DNA from: an uncultured Lachnotalea sp.
GTDB taxonomy: Bacteria > Bacillota > Clostridia > Lachnospirales > Lachnospiraceae
NCBI GenBank assembly: GCA_947066815.1
Contig: CAMSZT010000010.1
Span: 23,662-87,661, forward strand
Direction of reading: 5' to 3'
DNA length: 64,000 bases
In this document: piece by piece, positions 28,872 through 38,807 of the stretch
Numbering within the stretch: the first letter of the stretch is position 1
Layout of the letters: every line of letters starts with the position of its first letter
Notes under the pieces: model-generated
The model's input: the letters and a program-made list of their open reading frames with translations, nothing else
The model's database searches: none
Told to the model about the DNA's origin: nothing
Translations under genes and position numbers: made by a program

Positions 28872-30234
28872 GGCCGCCGGAGGCCCGGCCCACGTACAGG
28901 TACATGAGCCAGGTGAGGGCCAGCCAGAACCAGGTGGTGGGATTGCTGAACCAGGTGGTGAAAAAGGAAAACACCAGATACATGGCGATCTGGGCGTAGA
29001 ACAAGAGCGCCACCGGGTTCCTGCCCCGCTCCTGGAGGGAGGCGACTTTTCTGCAGGCCATCCCCAGGATCAGCCCGAAGAGGAGGACTCCGGCCAGGCC
29101 GAGATCATAGTAGGCGTCGTAGATCAGGGTCACCGTGGTCAGCTCCGTCTTTGTGACATAGATCGGAAAGCTTACCAGCTCCGGCCGGAGGAATTTGAGG
29201 CCGGTCAGGGCAAAGACCGGAAACAGCTGGCGCAGCCCCATGGTGTGGGCGGGGAGTTCCCTTACCAGGCAGTTAAAATTATCGTAATTGTTGGCCACGT
29301 ACATGTAGGGCTGGGTGATAAAGATAGGCGTGGCCTCATTCTTCATCTCAAAAATGCCGTTCAGATATGCCACATCGTGGTTCCTAGCGACGGTAAGCCC
29401 CACATACACCGGGATCAGCAGAGCGATCACCAGGAACACATAGCGGAGCCGGATGCCGGGCCAGCAGGTCACCGCCACGCAGACGGAGAGCAGCACCGCC
29501 AGAAGGAGCTGGAACCGGGACACACACAGGATGGGGACCGCCAGGGCCGCCAGACAGCAGATCCCAAGCCGCAGCCATTCCCTTTTTGAAAGCTTTCCTT
29601 TCACCCTCCGATAGATCACGGAGAGGGGCAGCACAAAAATGCTGCTGACCGTAAAATAGTGGACACCGGACAGATGGAAATAAGAATAGGCATGGGGCTT
29701 GTCGGAAAACAAAGGCACCTCCCGGATCACGGCCGCCTCCAGCAGAAAACAGGCGGCAGAGACAAAGAGGACCGCATAGATACAGTGAAAGATCCGCCCG
29801 GCCGTCCGCTCCCGTCCGCTTCCGGGATCCGCTTCCTCCCCTCCGTCTGCCGTCCCCTCCCCTTCCTCCGCTCCGTTTCGCTCAGCCTCCCGCCTTTCGG
29901 CGGCTCTTTTTTCTTCCAGGGCCCTGACTGCCTCATATCCTACAAGGAAAGCCGGATACACCAGGATCAGGCAGAGCCAGGTGACCGGCTCCCATTCCTC
30001 CGCCAGCCGGGAGAGCTTCATGGCCGACAGGCCGATCCCCCCGTTCCAGAACAGAGAAAACACAGCCTCCATCTGAAGGAGCTTCCTCTCCCTCCGATAA
30101 TAGAACAGGTACTCGGCTCCTGCCAGCAGGATAAAAAGGAAACCGGAAAACAGATATCCTCCGGTCCCCGCCAGTACCGCCCCCAGGGCGCCGGCCAAAA
30201 GATGGGCCGCCGTAACGGCGGCCGCAGTCTTCAT
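28822..30234 (-). CDS. oligosaccharide repeat unit polymerase (Wzy-like)
   Basis: 470 aa polytopic; SDKPHAYSYFHLSGVHYFTVSSIFVLP, GLRQLFPVFALTGLKF...TTVTLIYDAYYDLGLAGVLLFGLILGM, typical of Wzy/OMP family. Confidence 0.78.
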   Translation of the reverse strand: MKTAAAVTAAHLLAGALGAVLAGTGGYLFSGFLFILLAGAEYLFYYRRERKLLQMEAVFSLFWNGGIGLSAMKLSRLAEEWEPVTWLCLILVYPAFLVGYEAVRALEEKRAAERREAERNGAEEGEGTADGGEEADPGSGRERTAGRIFHCIYAVLFVSAACFLLEAAVIREVPLFSDKPHAYSYFHLSGVHYFTVSSIFVLPLSVIYRRVKGKLSKREWLRLGICCLAALAVPILCVSRFQLLLAVLLSVCVAVTCWPGIRLRYVFLVIALLIPVYVGLTVARNHDVAYLNGIFEMKNEATPIFITQPYMYVANNYDNFNCLVRELPAHTMGLRQLFPVFALTGLKFLRPELVSFPIYVTKTELTTVTLIYDAYYDLGLAGVLLFGLILGMACRKVASLQERGRNPVALLFYAQIAMYLVFSFFTTWFSNPTTWFWLALTWLMYLYVGRASGGPTGRGRLGRRGRPWSR

Positions 30235-30494
30235 TCTCCCAGGCCATTTTTCACGATCGTGACGATGGCCTCAAGGGCTTCTTTCTCATCCGGCCCCTCA
30301 CAGATAAACTCCAGCTCATCGCCGGTCTTGATGCATGCCCCCAGCACACTGAGCACGCTCTTTGCATTGGCCGTAATATTCTCAAAGCGGAATGTGATGG
30401 ACGAGGCATAGTTCATCGCCTCCTTACACAGCACTCCGGCCGGACGCAGATGCAGCCCGGTAGGGTTTTTGATGACCACCTTCTCGCTAACCAT
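30231..30494 (-). CDS. HPr family phosphocarrier protein
   Basis: MVSEKVVIKNPTGLHLRPAGVLCKEAM...NAKSVLSVLGACIKTGDELEFICEGPDEKEALEAI; GLHLRPAG active-site His present. Start chosen at 30494, not the long ORF start. Confidence 0.92.
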   Translation of the reverse strand: MVSEKVVIKNPTGLHLRPAGVLCKEAMNYASSITFRFENITANAKSVLSVLGACIKTGDELEFICEGPDEKEALEAIVTIVKNGLGE

Positions 30495-30528
30495 GGCAAT
30501 ATCCTCCTTTTTCTCGCTTTCGTACTGT

Positions 30529-31968
30529 CTATCCGTCCTCCCGTGACTCCTCTCCGGAAAGATCTTCCGTCGCGGGGACTGTCGCAGAGACAGATTCTGA
30601 AGGTTCCCCCTCCGTCTCGTTTTCGCCGGATCCTTCCGTATCCCCATCCGTCGTCCCGGCCGTACTCCCGCTCTCCGGAGTGCTCTCCTCCGAAGAAGAC
30701 TCTTCACTGGTCGGTCTCGTGACGATCACCCGGATCGTCCCCGCCGACACGGTGAAATAATCTCGGTATTCCTCCGGAAGCTCTACCATAGGCTCGAGGG
30801 GATAAGTCCCCGGCTCTTTGCATTCTTCCAGATCCAGGGTCACCCGGATATCTCCGGCGTCCACCTGCTCCATGTCCTCGGACAGCCCTTCCAGCATAAC
30901 GGTGATCCCCTCATCCTCTCCGAACCGGTATTCCAGTTCATCGGACACGCCGAGCAGCCGGATCTGATCTCTCCTTATATAGAAATTTTTCCGTTCCAGC
31001 TTATCGATCTGGTAAGTGACCTCAATGGTTTCCGGCTGTCCGTCCGCCACCTCAAGCCCCTTCGGCAGATAATCCTGGACATGATACACTTTCATGACAT
31101 TCTCGGAAGCGCCTGTCAAGTCCTCCTCAATAGTCAGCTTTGCAAAATCGGCGATCTGAGACCTGGGACCTGTCACCAGGATGGTCTGAGGCTCACAGGT
31201 ATAATTGATGTACTTGCAGCCGTCGGCCACCGCATCCTGCCCGGTGACCTGGATATCCACACTGATCTGGTTGGTCTTCACCACCCCCAATGTGACCTCC
31301 GCCTCCGTCACGCTTAAGACGACCCTGGGATCCGTCAGATCCAGCTCATTCCTGCTCTCCTCATCCGTATAGAGCTTCACCGGCCCGGCCTCCTGAACAT
31401 TGTCCGTAGCTCCGTTCACATCCAGCTCCACCCCTGCATGGTCGATCCTGGACATGACAGACTCCGGCGCCGTCACCCGGACATTCCCCGGCGATACGCT
31501 GCTCGCACTGAAGGTATAGGTGTCGTCCAAAGTCCCCACCGGGATCACACGGATCTCAAAGATCCTGGTCTCCATGCTCTCCACATCCACCCGGACACTC
31601 CTGGTGATCTGTGTCCAGGAACGGATCAGGCTCTTGTTGCCCACCACCTCGATATTGACCGCCACAGAGCCTGTTGCCCCGTAGATCTCACTCAGGTCGA
31701 TGGTCGCCTCAAAGTCGTCGGCCGAGATCTTCCTTCTGTCCTGGCGTCTCGCGGTGACCTCCACGCTGACCGTCTTCTCCCCCGGCAGCTCATAGGTCAG
31801 ATTGTTGTCCGTGATGGCCGTCTTCTCATTGATCACCCGGATAGGGATCCCGCTTATGGTAAAGGTATCTGTCGGGTTGTCGATGTTGATCACGACCCCC
31901 CACAAAAGTACGGCAGCGATCACGGAAATGATCTTCAAAAGCAGATTATTTGTCAGCTTTTTTTTCAT
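30529..31968 (-). CDS. cdaR: YbbR-domain CdaA regulatory protein
   Basis: N-terminal TM (NNLLLKIISVIAAVLLWGVVINIDNP), repeated YbbR-like units, located directly after cdaA; Ser/Glu/Thr-rich C-terminal tail. Confidence 0.9.
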   Translation of the reverse strand: MKKKLTNNLLLKIISVIAAVLLWGVVINIDNPTDTFTISGIPIRVINEKTAITDNNLTYELPGEKTVSVEVTARRQDRRKISADDFEATIDLSEIYGATGSVAVNIEVVGNKSLIRSWTQITRSVRVDVESMETRIFEIRVIPVGTLDDTYTFSASSVSPGNVRVTAPESVMSRIDHAGVELDVNGATDNVQEAGPVKLYTDEESRNELDLTDPRVVLSVTEAEVTLGVVKTNQISVDIQVTGQDAVADGCKYINYTCEPQTILVTGPRSQIADFAKLTIEEDLTGASENVMKVYHVQDYLPKGLEVADGQPETIEVTYQIDKLERKNFYIRRDQIRLLGVSDELEYRFGEDEGITVMLEGLSEDMEQVDAGDIRVTLDLEECKEPGTYPLEPMVELPEEYRDYFTVSAGTIRVIVTRPTSEESSSEESTPESGSTAGTTDGDTEGSGENETEGEPSESVSATVPATEDLSGEESREDG

Positions 31969-32836
31969 TCTTCTGCCATCCTTTCAAGATTTTGAGCTTA
32001 CGGCCCCTATTCCCGTCATGTTCCGCGATCAAAAGCCGCAGCTCTTCCCGAAGGGTATCCCTCTCCAGCTCCCGCTTAAGAGTCCCCTCAAAGGCCACCG
32101 ACACATTCCCGGTCTCCTCCGAGACGATCACCGTGATGCTGTCGCTGACCTCGCTGATCCCCACTCCTGCCCGGTGCCTTGTCCCCAGCTCCTTGCTGAT
32201 CTTCATGTTGTCGGAAAGAGGCAGGTAACAGGTGGCCGCCGCCACCCGGTTCCCCCGCACGATCACGGCGCCGTCGTGGAGAGGCGTATTGTGTTCAAAA
32301 ATATTTAACAGCAACTGGCTGGTGACCACGCCGTCCACCTCGATCCCCGTCCGCTCGTATTCCGCGAGAGGCGTCGTCCGCTCGATGACGATCAGCGCCC
32401 CTGTCTTTACCTTGCTCATCTCAAAGGTGGCCTTCATGATCTCATTCATGGTCTTGTCGGTAAAACGGTTTTCCAGCACCTTTCCGCTGTCCGACACCAG
32501 GAACGTCAGCATCTTTTTCTGTCCCAGCTGTTCCAGGGCGCGCCTGAGCTCCGGCTGAAAAATAATCACCAGGGCGATGATGCCCACGTTGACCGTTTTA
32601 TTGGCCAGCCAGAGGATCGTATCCATGTGAAAGATCCAGGCGATCAGGATAAATGCAAGCAGGACAAGGATCCCTTTTAAAAGCGCCCAGGCCCTTGTAT
32701 TCTTGATCCAGAGCATCACATTATACAGGATCACCGCAATGATCATCATCTCGACCACGTCCGTGATCCTGATATCAGGAATACTCTGCACCAGATAGGT
32801 TTTCATCCCTTCATAGATTTTTGTTATGATCTCCAT
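31946..32836 (-). CDS. cdaA: diadenylate cyclase CdaA
   Basis: Three N-terminal TMs; NTPLHDGAVIVRGNRVAAATCYLPLSDN (DGA) and GTRHRAGVGISEVSDSITVIVSEETG (RHR). Confidence 0.96.
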   Translation of the reverse strand: MEIITKIYEGMKTYLVQSIPDIRITDVVEMMIIAVILYNVMLWIKNTRAWALLKGILVLLAFILIAWIFHMDTILWLANKTVNVGIIALVIIFQPELRRALEQLGQKKMLTFLVSDSGKVLENRFTDKTMNEIMKATFEMSKVKTGALIVIERTTPLAEYERTGIEVDGVVTSQLLLNIFEHNTPLHDGAVIVRGNRVAAATCYLPLSDNMKISKELGTRHRAGVGISEVSDSITVIVSEETGNVSVAFEGTLKRELERDTLREELRLLIAEHDGNRGRKLKILKGWQKNEKKADK

Positions 32837-33929
32837 CCTGCCCTTCCCCGTTCTCCGTCATTCTTCCTGTCTTCTTTCCTGTTCCCTTTTCAAATAAGAC
32901 TCTGGTCTGCTCCAGATCCTTCCGGGAGCTGAAAAGCTCCGCCGTATTGCTCAGCTCCTGGCGCAGTCCCATAAGCTCCTTTTCCACGTTTTTGTCATAG
33001 GAAGTCTTCGCGTTGATCTTTGTCACGGTCACCTCCGGCTGGGTCACGACCACCTTCGGCACCGCCTTGACGTAATAATAATAATCGTCGTCCTCAAACT
33101 GTACGTGCTCCGTCCGGGAATAGTCCAGATGGAACACAAAAAACTCCAGGACCAGGCCGCAGACCGCCGCTGCCGCCGCCCCGATGATCAGCGTGTTCAC
33201 AGGATAACGGACATCCGCTACAAAAACTCCGGCAAACAGCAGGGCCACATTGGTCACGGTCCCCACCCCGATCGCAATCTCCCAGGCATGGCTGACAGAG
33301 AGCCTCCGAATCAGCCAGACCACCAAAAGGGTCAGGGAGCAGGCTGCCGCCATCACCCACATCTCTTTGTTCTGCAGGATGCCGTTGATCATCTGGGTAT
33401 ACCGCCCCGGCATAGAAAGGGAGCCGTTGGAGGCCAGGACCCCCACGTTCTCCCGGACATATTTCAGCAGGTAATATACGATAACGCCGAAACCGGCGGG
33501 GATCACACTGAAGGCCGTCCCCACCAGCCCCATGACAAGCGGGACCACCAGAGGGATCCTGCACAGAAACAGGAGGGGCATCAGGATCAGGACAATGCTG
33601 TCTCCCGGCTGGAACACGTAATACAGGCAGAAAAACAGTATAAATACGGCCGCCGTCACGAAAAACACCTCCAGCGACACCGCATACATATGCAAAAGGA
33701 CAAAAACCCCCGCCGCCACCACCAGAAAGCCGTTCGGCAGAAAGGCGCAGACCGCCGCCGCTGCCGCCGCCATCCAGTCATGGTTTAACCGTTCCATATA
33801 GCCGAGGCTCCGCTCGATCACGAGAAAGGCCGCAAGGGCCACGGCAAACCGAATCACCCGTATGATATGCCCGCCGAAACGGGCGTAAAATGTCTTGATC
33901 CGCTCACGCAGAACCAGAAGGGTCGTCAT
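32811..33929 (-). CDS. polytopic membrane protein, unknown function
   Basis: 372 aa, multiple TMs, overlaps cdaA by 26 bp. Confidence 0.8.
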   Translation of the reverse strand: MTTLLVLRERIKTFYARFGGHIIRVIRFAVALAAFLVIERSLGYMERLNHDWMAAAAAAVCAFLPNGFLVVAAGVFVLLHMYAVSLEVFFVTAAVFILFFCLYYVFQPGDSIVLILMPLLFLCRIPLVVPLVMGLVGTAFSVIPAGFGVIVYYLLKYVRENVGVLASNGSLSMPGRYTQMINGILQNKEMWVMAAACSLTLLVVWLIRRLSVSHAWEIAIGVGTVTNVALLFAGVFVADVRYPVNTLIIGAAAAAVCGLVLEFFVFHLDYSRTEHVQFEDDDYYYYVKAVPKVVVTQPEVTVTKINAKTSYDKNVEKELMGLRQELSNTAELFSSRKDLEQTRVLFEKGTGKKTGRMTENGEGQDGDHNKNL

Positions 33930-34362
33930 GCTTAAATTCCTCCGATTCCTTCCATACCTTCGCAGTATCCTGCTCGTACAGACGGTTGATTTGCTTAAGG
34001 AGCGCCTGATATTCTTTCACCTTTGCCCTGGCCTTCCGGTATTTCCTCCGGAAAACAAAATAAGACGCCACAAGAAAGCAGGTCAAAAGGCAGAGCAGGG
34101 CAACCCCCGCCCGGACCGCCATCTGGACCAGCTCCTCGATCTGTTTCGTCGTCATAAGTGGTTCCGCGTAATAGAGTACCCACATCAGGACAAACAGCAG
34201 ATATCCAAAGATGAAACAAAGTGCGGAACGGATCATCTCGTAGCTGATGTAATCGCCTCTGTAAAAACGGTTCAGCTTGAGCGCCTTCCTCTCTTCCTTC
34301 ACCCGGAAGATCTCCGCCTTCGTCATCAGCTTCGCGCGTTCTGCATTTACCATTCTACCCAC
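33904..34362 (-). CDS. membrane protein with C-terminal coiled region, unknown function
   Basis: 152 aa, two TMs, overlaps the downstream gene. Confidence 0.78.
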   Translation of the reverse strand: MGRMVNAERAKLMTKAEIFRVKEERKALKLNRFYRGDYISYEMIRSALCFIFGYLLFVLMWVLYYAEPLMTTKQIEELVQMAVRAGVALLCLLTCFLVASYFVFRRKYRKARAKVKEYQALLKQINRLYEQDTAKVWKESEEFKHDDPSGSA

Positions 34363-34494
34363 TCCCCGCTAAGGTCTTATAACAGTATAACATACCATCC
34401 GGAAAATTTCGAGAAGATATTATGATTTTTCTATAAACAAATTCCGCGCCTGGCAGGAAAGGCCCGCCTTCCTCCGTTCGCCCCGCGCACAGCA

Positions 34495-34529
34495 AAACGG
34501 CCGGAGGTTTTCCCGCCCGCCGGCCGTTT
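34495..34529 (-). terminator. intrinsic terminator after the phosphoglucomutase gene
   Basis: AAACGGCCGG / CCGGCCGTTT 10-bp perfect stem with a short T tract on the minus strand, just past the stop. Confidence 0.65.
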
Positions 34530-34563
34530 CTTACCGCTTCTTCTATCCGCAAGTATAAAAAGC

Positions 34564-36297
34564 TCAGATCATCTTCTGGATCATCTCCAGCACTTCTTTG
34601 CCGAACTTCTCGGACTTCTCATCGGCATCCTCAAGGGAAGTCCCCTTGACGCCGTAGTAGAATTTCACCTTCGGCTCTGTCCCGGAGGGCCTCACGCACA
34701 GCCATGCATCGTCACTGAGATCGTAGTACAGCACGTTGGAGGCGGGAAGCCCGGTGGACGTCACGGCTCCCGTGGCCTTGTCCACCACCGTGTCCTTCTG
34801 GTAATCCCTCGCCGACAATACCTTATAGCCGGCCACCTCGTCGGGGGCACCCGCCCGAAGAGTTTCCAGGATCTCCTTGATCTTCGCCAGCCCCTCGATG
34901 CCCGCCAGGGTGATGGACTGGACGCCGTCCTTGTAATAGCCGTACCGCTCGTACATGGCGATCATGGCATCCCAGAGAGTCATGTCCTTGGTCTTATAGT
35001 AAGCCGCCGCCTCGCATAGGGCCATGGTGGCCACGATGGCGTCCTTGTCCCTGGCGTGGGTCCCGATCAGGCAGCCGTAGCTCTCCTCGAAGCCAAACAG
35101 ATAAGTGCCCTTGCCGGACTCCTCAAAGCCCAGGATCTGCTGCCCGATGTATTTGAAGCCGGTCAGCACCTCAATAAGCTTCACGCCGTAGTATTTGGCG
35201 ATGGCGTCCGCCAGATTGGAGGTCACGATGGTCTTGATGAGGGCGCCGTCCTCGGGAAGCCCGGAGAGCTCCTTCCTCTGCCCGATCTCATAGTCGGCCA
35301 GCAGGCAGCCGGACATGTTCCCCGTCAGGGTAATGTACTCGCCGCTCTTCGCATCCTTCACGTACACGCCGAGACGGTCCGCATCCGGGTCGGTGGCAAG
35401 CACCAGGTCCGCATCCTTCTCCTTGGCCAGTTTAAGGGCCAGGGCAAAGGCCTCCGCCGCCTCCGGGTTTGGATAGCTGACCGTGGGGAATTCCCCGTCG
35501 GGAAGCTCCTGCTCCGGCACCACGTACACGTTCTCAAAGCCAAGCTCCTTAAGCACCCGGCGGGCCGGAATGTTCCCGGTGCCGTGGAGAGGCGTGTAGA
35601 CGATCTTCAGGTTCTTCCCCTCGGCCTCGATGCTGTCCCAATGCTTCACCTGCGTCTTAAGCTCCGCAATGTAGGCATCGTCGATGGCCCCTCCGATGGT
35701 CTCATAAAGGCCCGCCGCCTTCGCCGCCTCCTTCTCCATGGTCTTCATCTCGGCAAAGTCGGTGACCGCCTTCACCTCCCCCATGATCCCCGTGTCGTGG
35801 GGCGGCGTGATCTGGGCGCCGTCCTCCCAGTACACCTTGTAACCGTTGTACTCCGGCGGGTTGTGGCTGGCCGTGATGTTGATGCCGGCGATGCATTTTA
35901 AGGTCCGCACCGCATAGGAAAGCTCCGGCGTGGGCCGCAGGGATTCAAATACATAGGCCTTGATACCGTTGGCCGCCAGGCAGAGGGCCGCCTCGTCGGC
36001 AAACTCCGGAGACATCCTCCTGGAATCAAAGGCGATGGCCACGCCCTTCTCCTTGCCGCCCGCCTTGGCAATATAGTTGGCAAGGCCCTGGGTCGCCTTT
36101 CTCACCGTATAAATATTCATCCGGTTGATACCTGCGCCGATGATCCCCCGAAGGCCTGCGGTCCCGAAGGAAAGCTCCGTGTAAAACCGCTCCTTGATCT
36201 CGTTCTCGTCGTTCCCTATACCCCGCAGTTCTGCCTTGGTCTTCTCGTCAATATAAGGACTGGCCAGCCATTCCTCATAAGTTTTTTGATAATCCAT
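34564..36297 (-). CDS. phospho-sugar mutase (phosphoglucomutase/phosphomannomutase)
   Basis: MDYQKTYEEWLASPYIDEKTKAEL...GTAGLRGIIGAG...ITASHNPPEYNGYKVYW...DPDADRLGV. Confidence 0.95.
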   Translation of the reverse strand: MDYQKTYEEWLASPYIDEKTKAELRGIGNDENEIKERFYTELSFGTAGLRGIIGAGINRMNIYTVRKATQGLANYIAKAGGKEKGVAIAFDSRRMSPEFADEAALCLAANGIKAYVFESLRPTPELSYAVRTLKCIAGINITASHNPPEYNGYKVYWEDGAQITPPHDTGIMGEVKAVTDFAEMKTMEKEAAKAAGLYETIGGAIDDAYIAELKTQVKHWDSIEAEGKNLKIVYTPLHGTGNIPARRVLKELGFENVYVVPEQELPDGEFPTVSYPNPEAAEAFALALKLAKEKDADLVLATDPDADRLGVYVKDAKSGEYITLTGNMSGCLLADYEIGQRKELSGLPEDGALIKTIVTSNLADAIAKYYGVKLIEVLTGFKYIGQQILGFEESGKGTYLFGFEESYGCLIGTHARDKDAIVATMALCEAAAYYKTKDMTLWDAMIAMYERYGYYKDGVQSITLAGIEGLAKIKEILETLRAGAPDEVAGYKVLSARDYQKDTVVDKATGAVTSTGLPASNVLYYDLSDDAWLCVRPSGTEPKVKFYYGVKGTSLEDADEKSEKFGKEVLEMIQKMI

Positions 36298-36530
36298 ATC
36301 CTGTACCTCCCTGAGACGGATATTTCCGGCTTCTTTGCCGGATTCTCTGATTCCGCCGTATTTCTTCAATTATAATATATCGCCTGCCAAAATTCAACCG
36401 AAATGTACCGGAAGCAGATTGCTTAAGGATTCGGATTTTTCCGTCGATATTTCTAACAAACGTCAAATTTTTTTGCCGTTTTCCGGAAACTCTTTGACAA
36501 TATGACCAATTCAGAAAAGGACTTACTGCG

Positions 36531-38717
36531 ATGACCGATCACAATAAAGCTCCGGAAAGAACTGCTTCCGTCCCCAGGACGGCCCACGTCTCCGTGGAGC
36601 AGTTGAAACTCCCCGGCAACATCCATCTGGTCGCCCTGGACAACGTGGGCGGCTTCGACATCCGCCCCGGCTTCTATGAGATCAACGGGGCCACCGCCAT
36701 TCCCGGCGGCGTCAATTTCACGGTCCATTCCCACAGCGCCACCGCCATCGAACTGCTCCTCTTCCACCGGGAGGCGGAGGAGCCCTATGCGGTGATCCCC
36801 TTTCCGTCCCACTACCGGATCGGAAACGTCTATTCCATGATCGTTTTCAAGCTGAATATCGAAGAATTCGAGTACGCCTACCGGGTGGACGGCCCCTATG
36901 AGCCGGAAAAAGGGCTGATCTTTGACAAAAACCGCTATCTGCTGGATCCTTACGCCAGGGCGGTCACGGGGCAGAGCCGCTGGGGCGAAAAGCCGGCCAG
37001 AGAGCAGCACTACAAGGCCCGTGTCGTGAAGGACGATTTCGACTGGGGCGACATGCCCTCCCCCCTGCTCCCCATGGAGGATCTGATCATCTATGAGCTC
37101 CACGTCCGGGGCTTTACCATGGACCCCTCCTCCGGTGCCACCCACCGGGGCACCTTCGCCGGGCTGATGGAAAAGCTTCCTTATTTATTGGAGCTGGGCG
37201 TAAACGCCGTGGAGCTGATGCCCATCTTCGAGTTTGACGAGATGCAGGACTACCGGGAGGTGAACGGGGAAAAGCTGTACAATTACTGGGGCTACAGCAC
37301 CGTCAGCTTCTTCGCCCCCAACACCAGCTACGCCGCCAGCAAGGAGTACAACCGGGAGGGCAACGAATTAAAGGAGTTAATTCGCCTCTTCAACAGCCAC
37401 GGCATCGAGGTCTACCTGGACGTGGTCTTCAACCACACGGCCGAGGGCAACGAGGACGGCCCCTTCTTTTCCTTCAAGGGTTTTGACAACAACATCTACT
37501 ACCTGCTCACCCCCGGCGGAAGCTATTACAACTTCAGCGGCTGCGGCAATTCCCTAAACTGCAATCATCCCATCGTGCGGCAGATGATCTTAGACTGCCT
37601 GCGCTACTGGGTCACCACCTACCGGGTGGACGGCTTCCGCTTCGACCTGGCCTCCATCCTGGGGCGCAACGAGGACGGCTCCCCCATGCGGGAACCTCCG
37701 CTTTTACAGTCCCTGGCCTTCGACCCGATCCTGGGGGACGTGAAGCTGATCGCCGAAGCCTGGGACGCCGACGGCATGTACCAGGTGGGCTCCTTCCCCT
37801 CCTGGAACCGCTGGGCCGAATGGAACGGCATCTACCGGGACGACATGCGCCGCTACATCAAGGGCGATGCCGGCATGGCACAGGCCGCCGCCATGCGGAT
37901 CTCCGGCTCCATGGATATTTACCGGCCGGACCTTCGGAAAAACGCCTCCGTCAACTTCATCACCTGCCATGACGGGTTTACCCTGTACGACCTGTATTCT
38001 TATAATCAAAAACACAACGAGAAGAACGGCTGGAACTCCACCGACGGCTCCAACGATAACCATAGCTGGAACTGCGGCGTGGAGGGGGACACCGGCGACT
38101 CTTCCGTAAACGCCCTCCGGCTCCGCCTGATGCGCAACGCCTTCGCCCTGCTCATGACAAGCCGGGGCATCCCCATGTTCCTCGCCGGGGATGAATTCTG
38201 TAACACCCAGTTCGGCAACAACAACGCCTACTGCCAGGATAACCGAACCTCCTGGCTCGACTGGAACCAGTTGAAGGAGACGAAGGGCGCCGACATGTTC
38301 CGCTTCTTCCGGTATGCGATCCGGCTCCGCAAGGACCACCGCATCCTGCGGGCCAACTTAAGCGACGGAGCCCTGGGCTTCCCGGACACCAGCTTCCACG
38401 GCGTCACCCCCTGGCACAAACAGTTTTCGGGCCAGGACCACTATGTGGGCGTCATGTTCGCCGGAAGGGAGACGGCCGGCGACGCCCCCCAGATCCTCTA
38501 CATCGCCTCCAACGCCTACTGGGAGCCCCTGGATGTGACCCTGCCGAGACTTCCGAAACCGTATTCCTGGGAAGTCCTCCTGGATACCTTTCAGGCTAAA
38601 CAGGAACCAAAACCCCTGGAGGGCCGAAGCTTTCTGATCAAAGAGCGGAGCGTCATGGTGTTCGGAGCGTTCTGCGAGAAAGCCGCCGAGACGGCCGGGG
38701 CAGCCCCGCAGCCGTGA
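36531..38717 (+). CDS. glgX: glycogen debranching enzyme / isoamylase-type GH13
   Basis: YELHVRGFTMDPSS...EVYLDVVFNHTAEGNEDGP...VDGFRFDLASILGR...KLIAEAWD. Confidence 0.92.
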   Translation: MTDHNKAPERTASVPRTAHVSVEQLKLPGNIHLVALDNVGGFDIRPGFYEINGATAIPGGVNFTVHSHSATAIELLLFHREAEEPYAVIPFPSHYRIGNVYSMIVFKLNIEEFEYAYRVDGPYEPEKGLIFDKNRYLLDPYARAVTGQSRWGEKPAREQHYKARVVKDDFDWGDMPSPLLPMEDLIIYELHVRGFTMDPSSGATHRGTFAGLMEKLPYLLELGVNAVELMPIFEFDEMQDYREVNGEKLYNYWGYSTVSFFAPNTSYAASKEYNREGNELKELIRLFNSHGIEVYLDVVFNHTAEGNEDGPFFSFKGFDNNIYYLLTPGGSYYNFSGCGNSLNCNHPIVRQMILDCLRYWVTTYRVDGFRFDLASILGRNEDGSPMREPPLLQSLAFDPILGDVKLIAEAWDADGMYQVGSFPSWNRWAEWNGIYRDDMRRYIKGDAGMAQAAAMRISGSMDIYRPDLRKNASVNFITCHDGFTLYDLYSYNQKHNEKNGWNSTDGSNDNHSWNCGVEGDTGDSSVNALRLRLMRNAFALLMTSRGIPMFLAGDEFCNTQFGNNNAYCQDNRTSWLDWNQLKETKGADMFRFFRYAIRLRKDHRILRANLSDGALGFPDTSFHGVTPWHKQFSGQDHYVGVMFAGRETAGDAPQILYIASNAYWEPLDVTLPRLPKPYSWEVLLDTFQAKQEPKPLEGRSFLIKERSVMVFGAFCEKAAETAGAAPQP

Positions 38718-38807
38718 CGGGTTCCTCCCCCAACCCGGCGTTAAAAAAACGGCAGGAAGGTTTCCCCCTCCTCCTCCCATGCATCCTATGAGAAAGCAGG
38801 TGCCCTT

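Noticed and set aside
30495-30707. N-terminal extension of the HPr ORF
   Set aside because: Overlaps the cdaR 3' end with no HPr homology; the internal ATG at 30494 gives a canonical HPr length.
36495-36530. Promoter for glgX at TTGACA near 36490-36500
   Set aside because: A TTGACA is present but no acceptable -10 follows at 16-18 bp.
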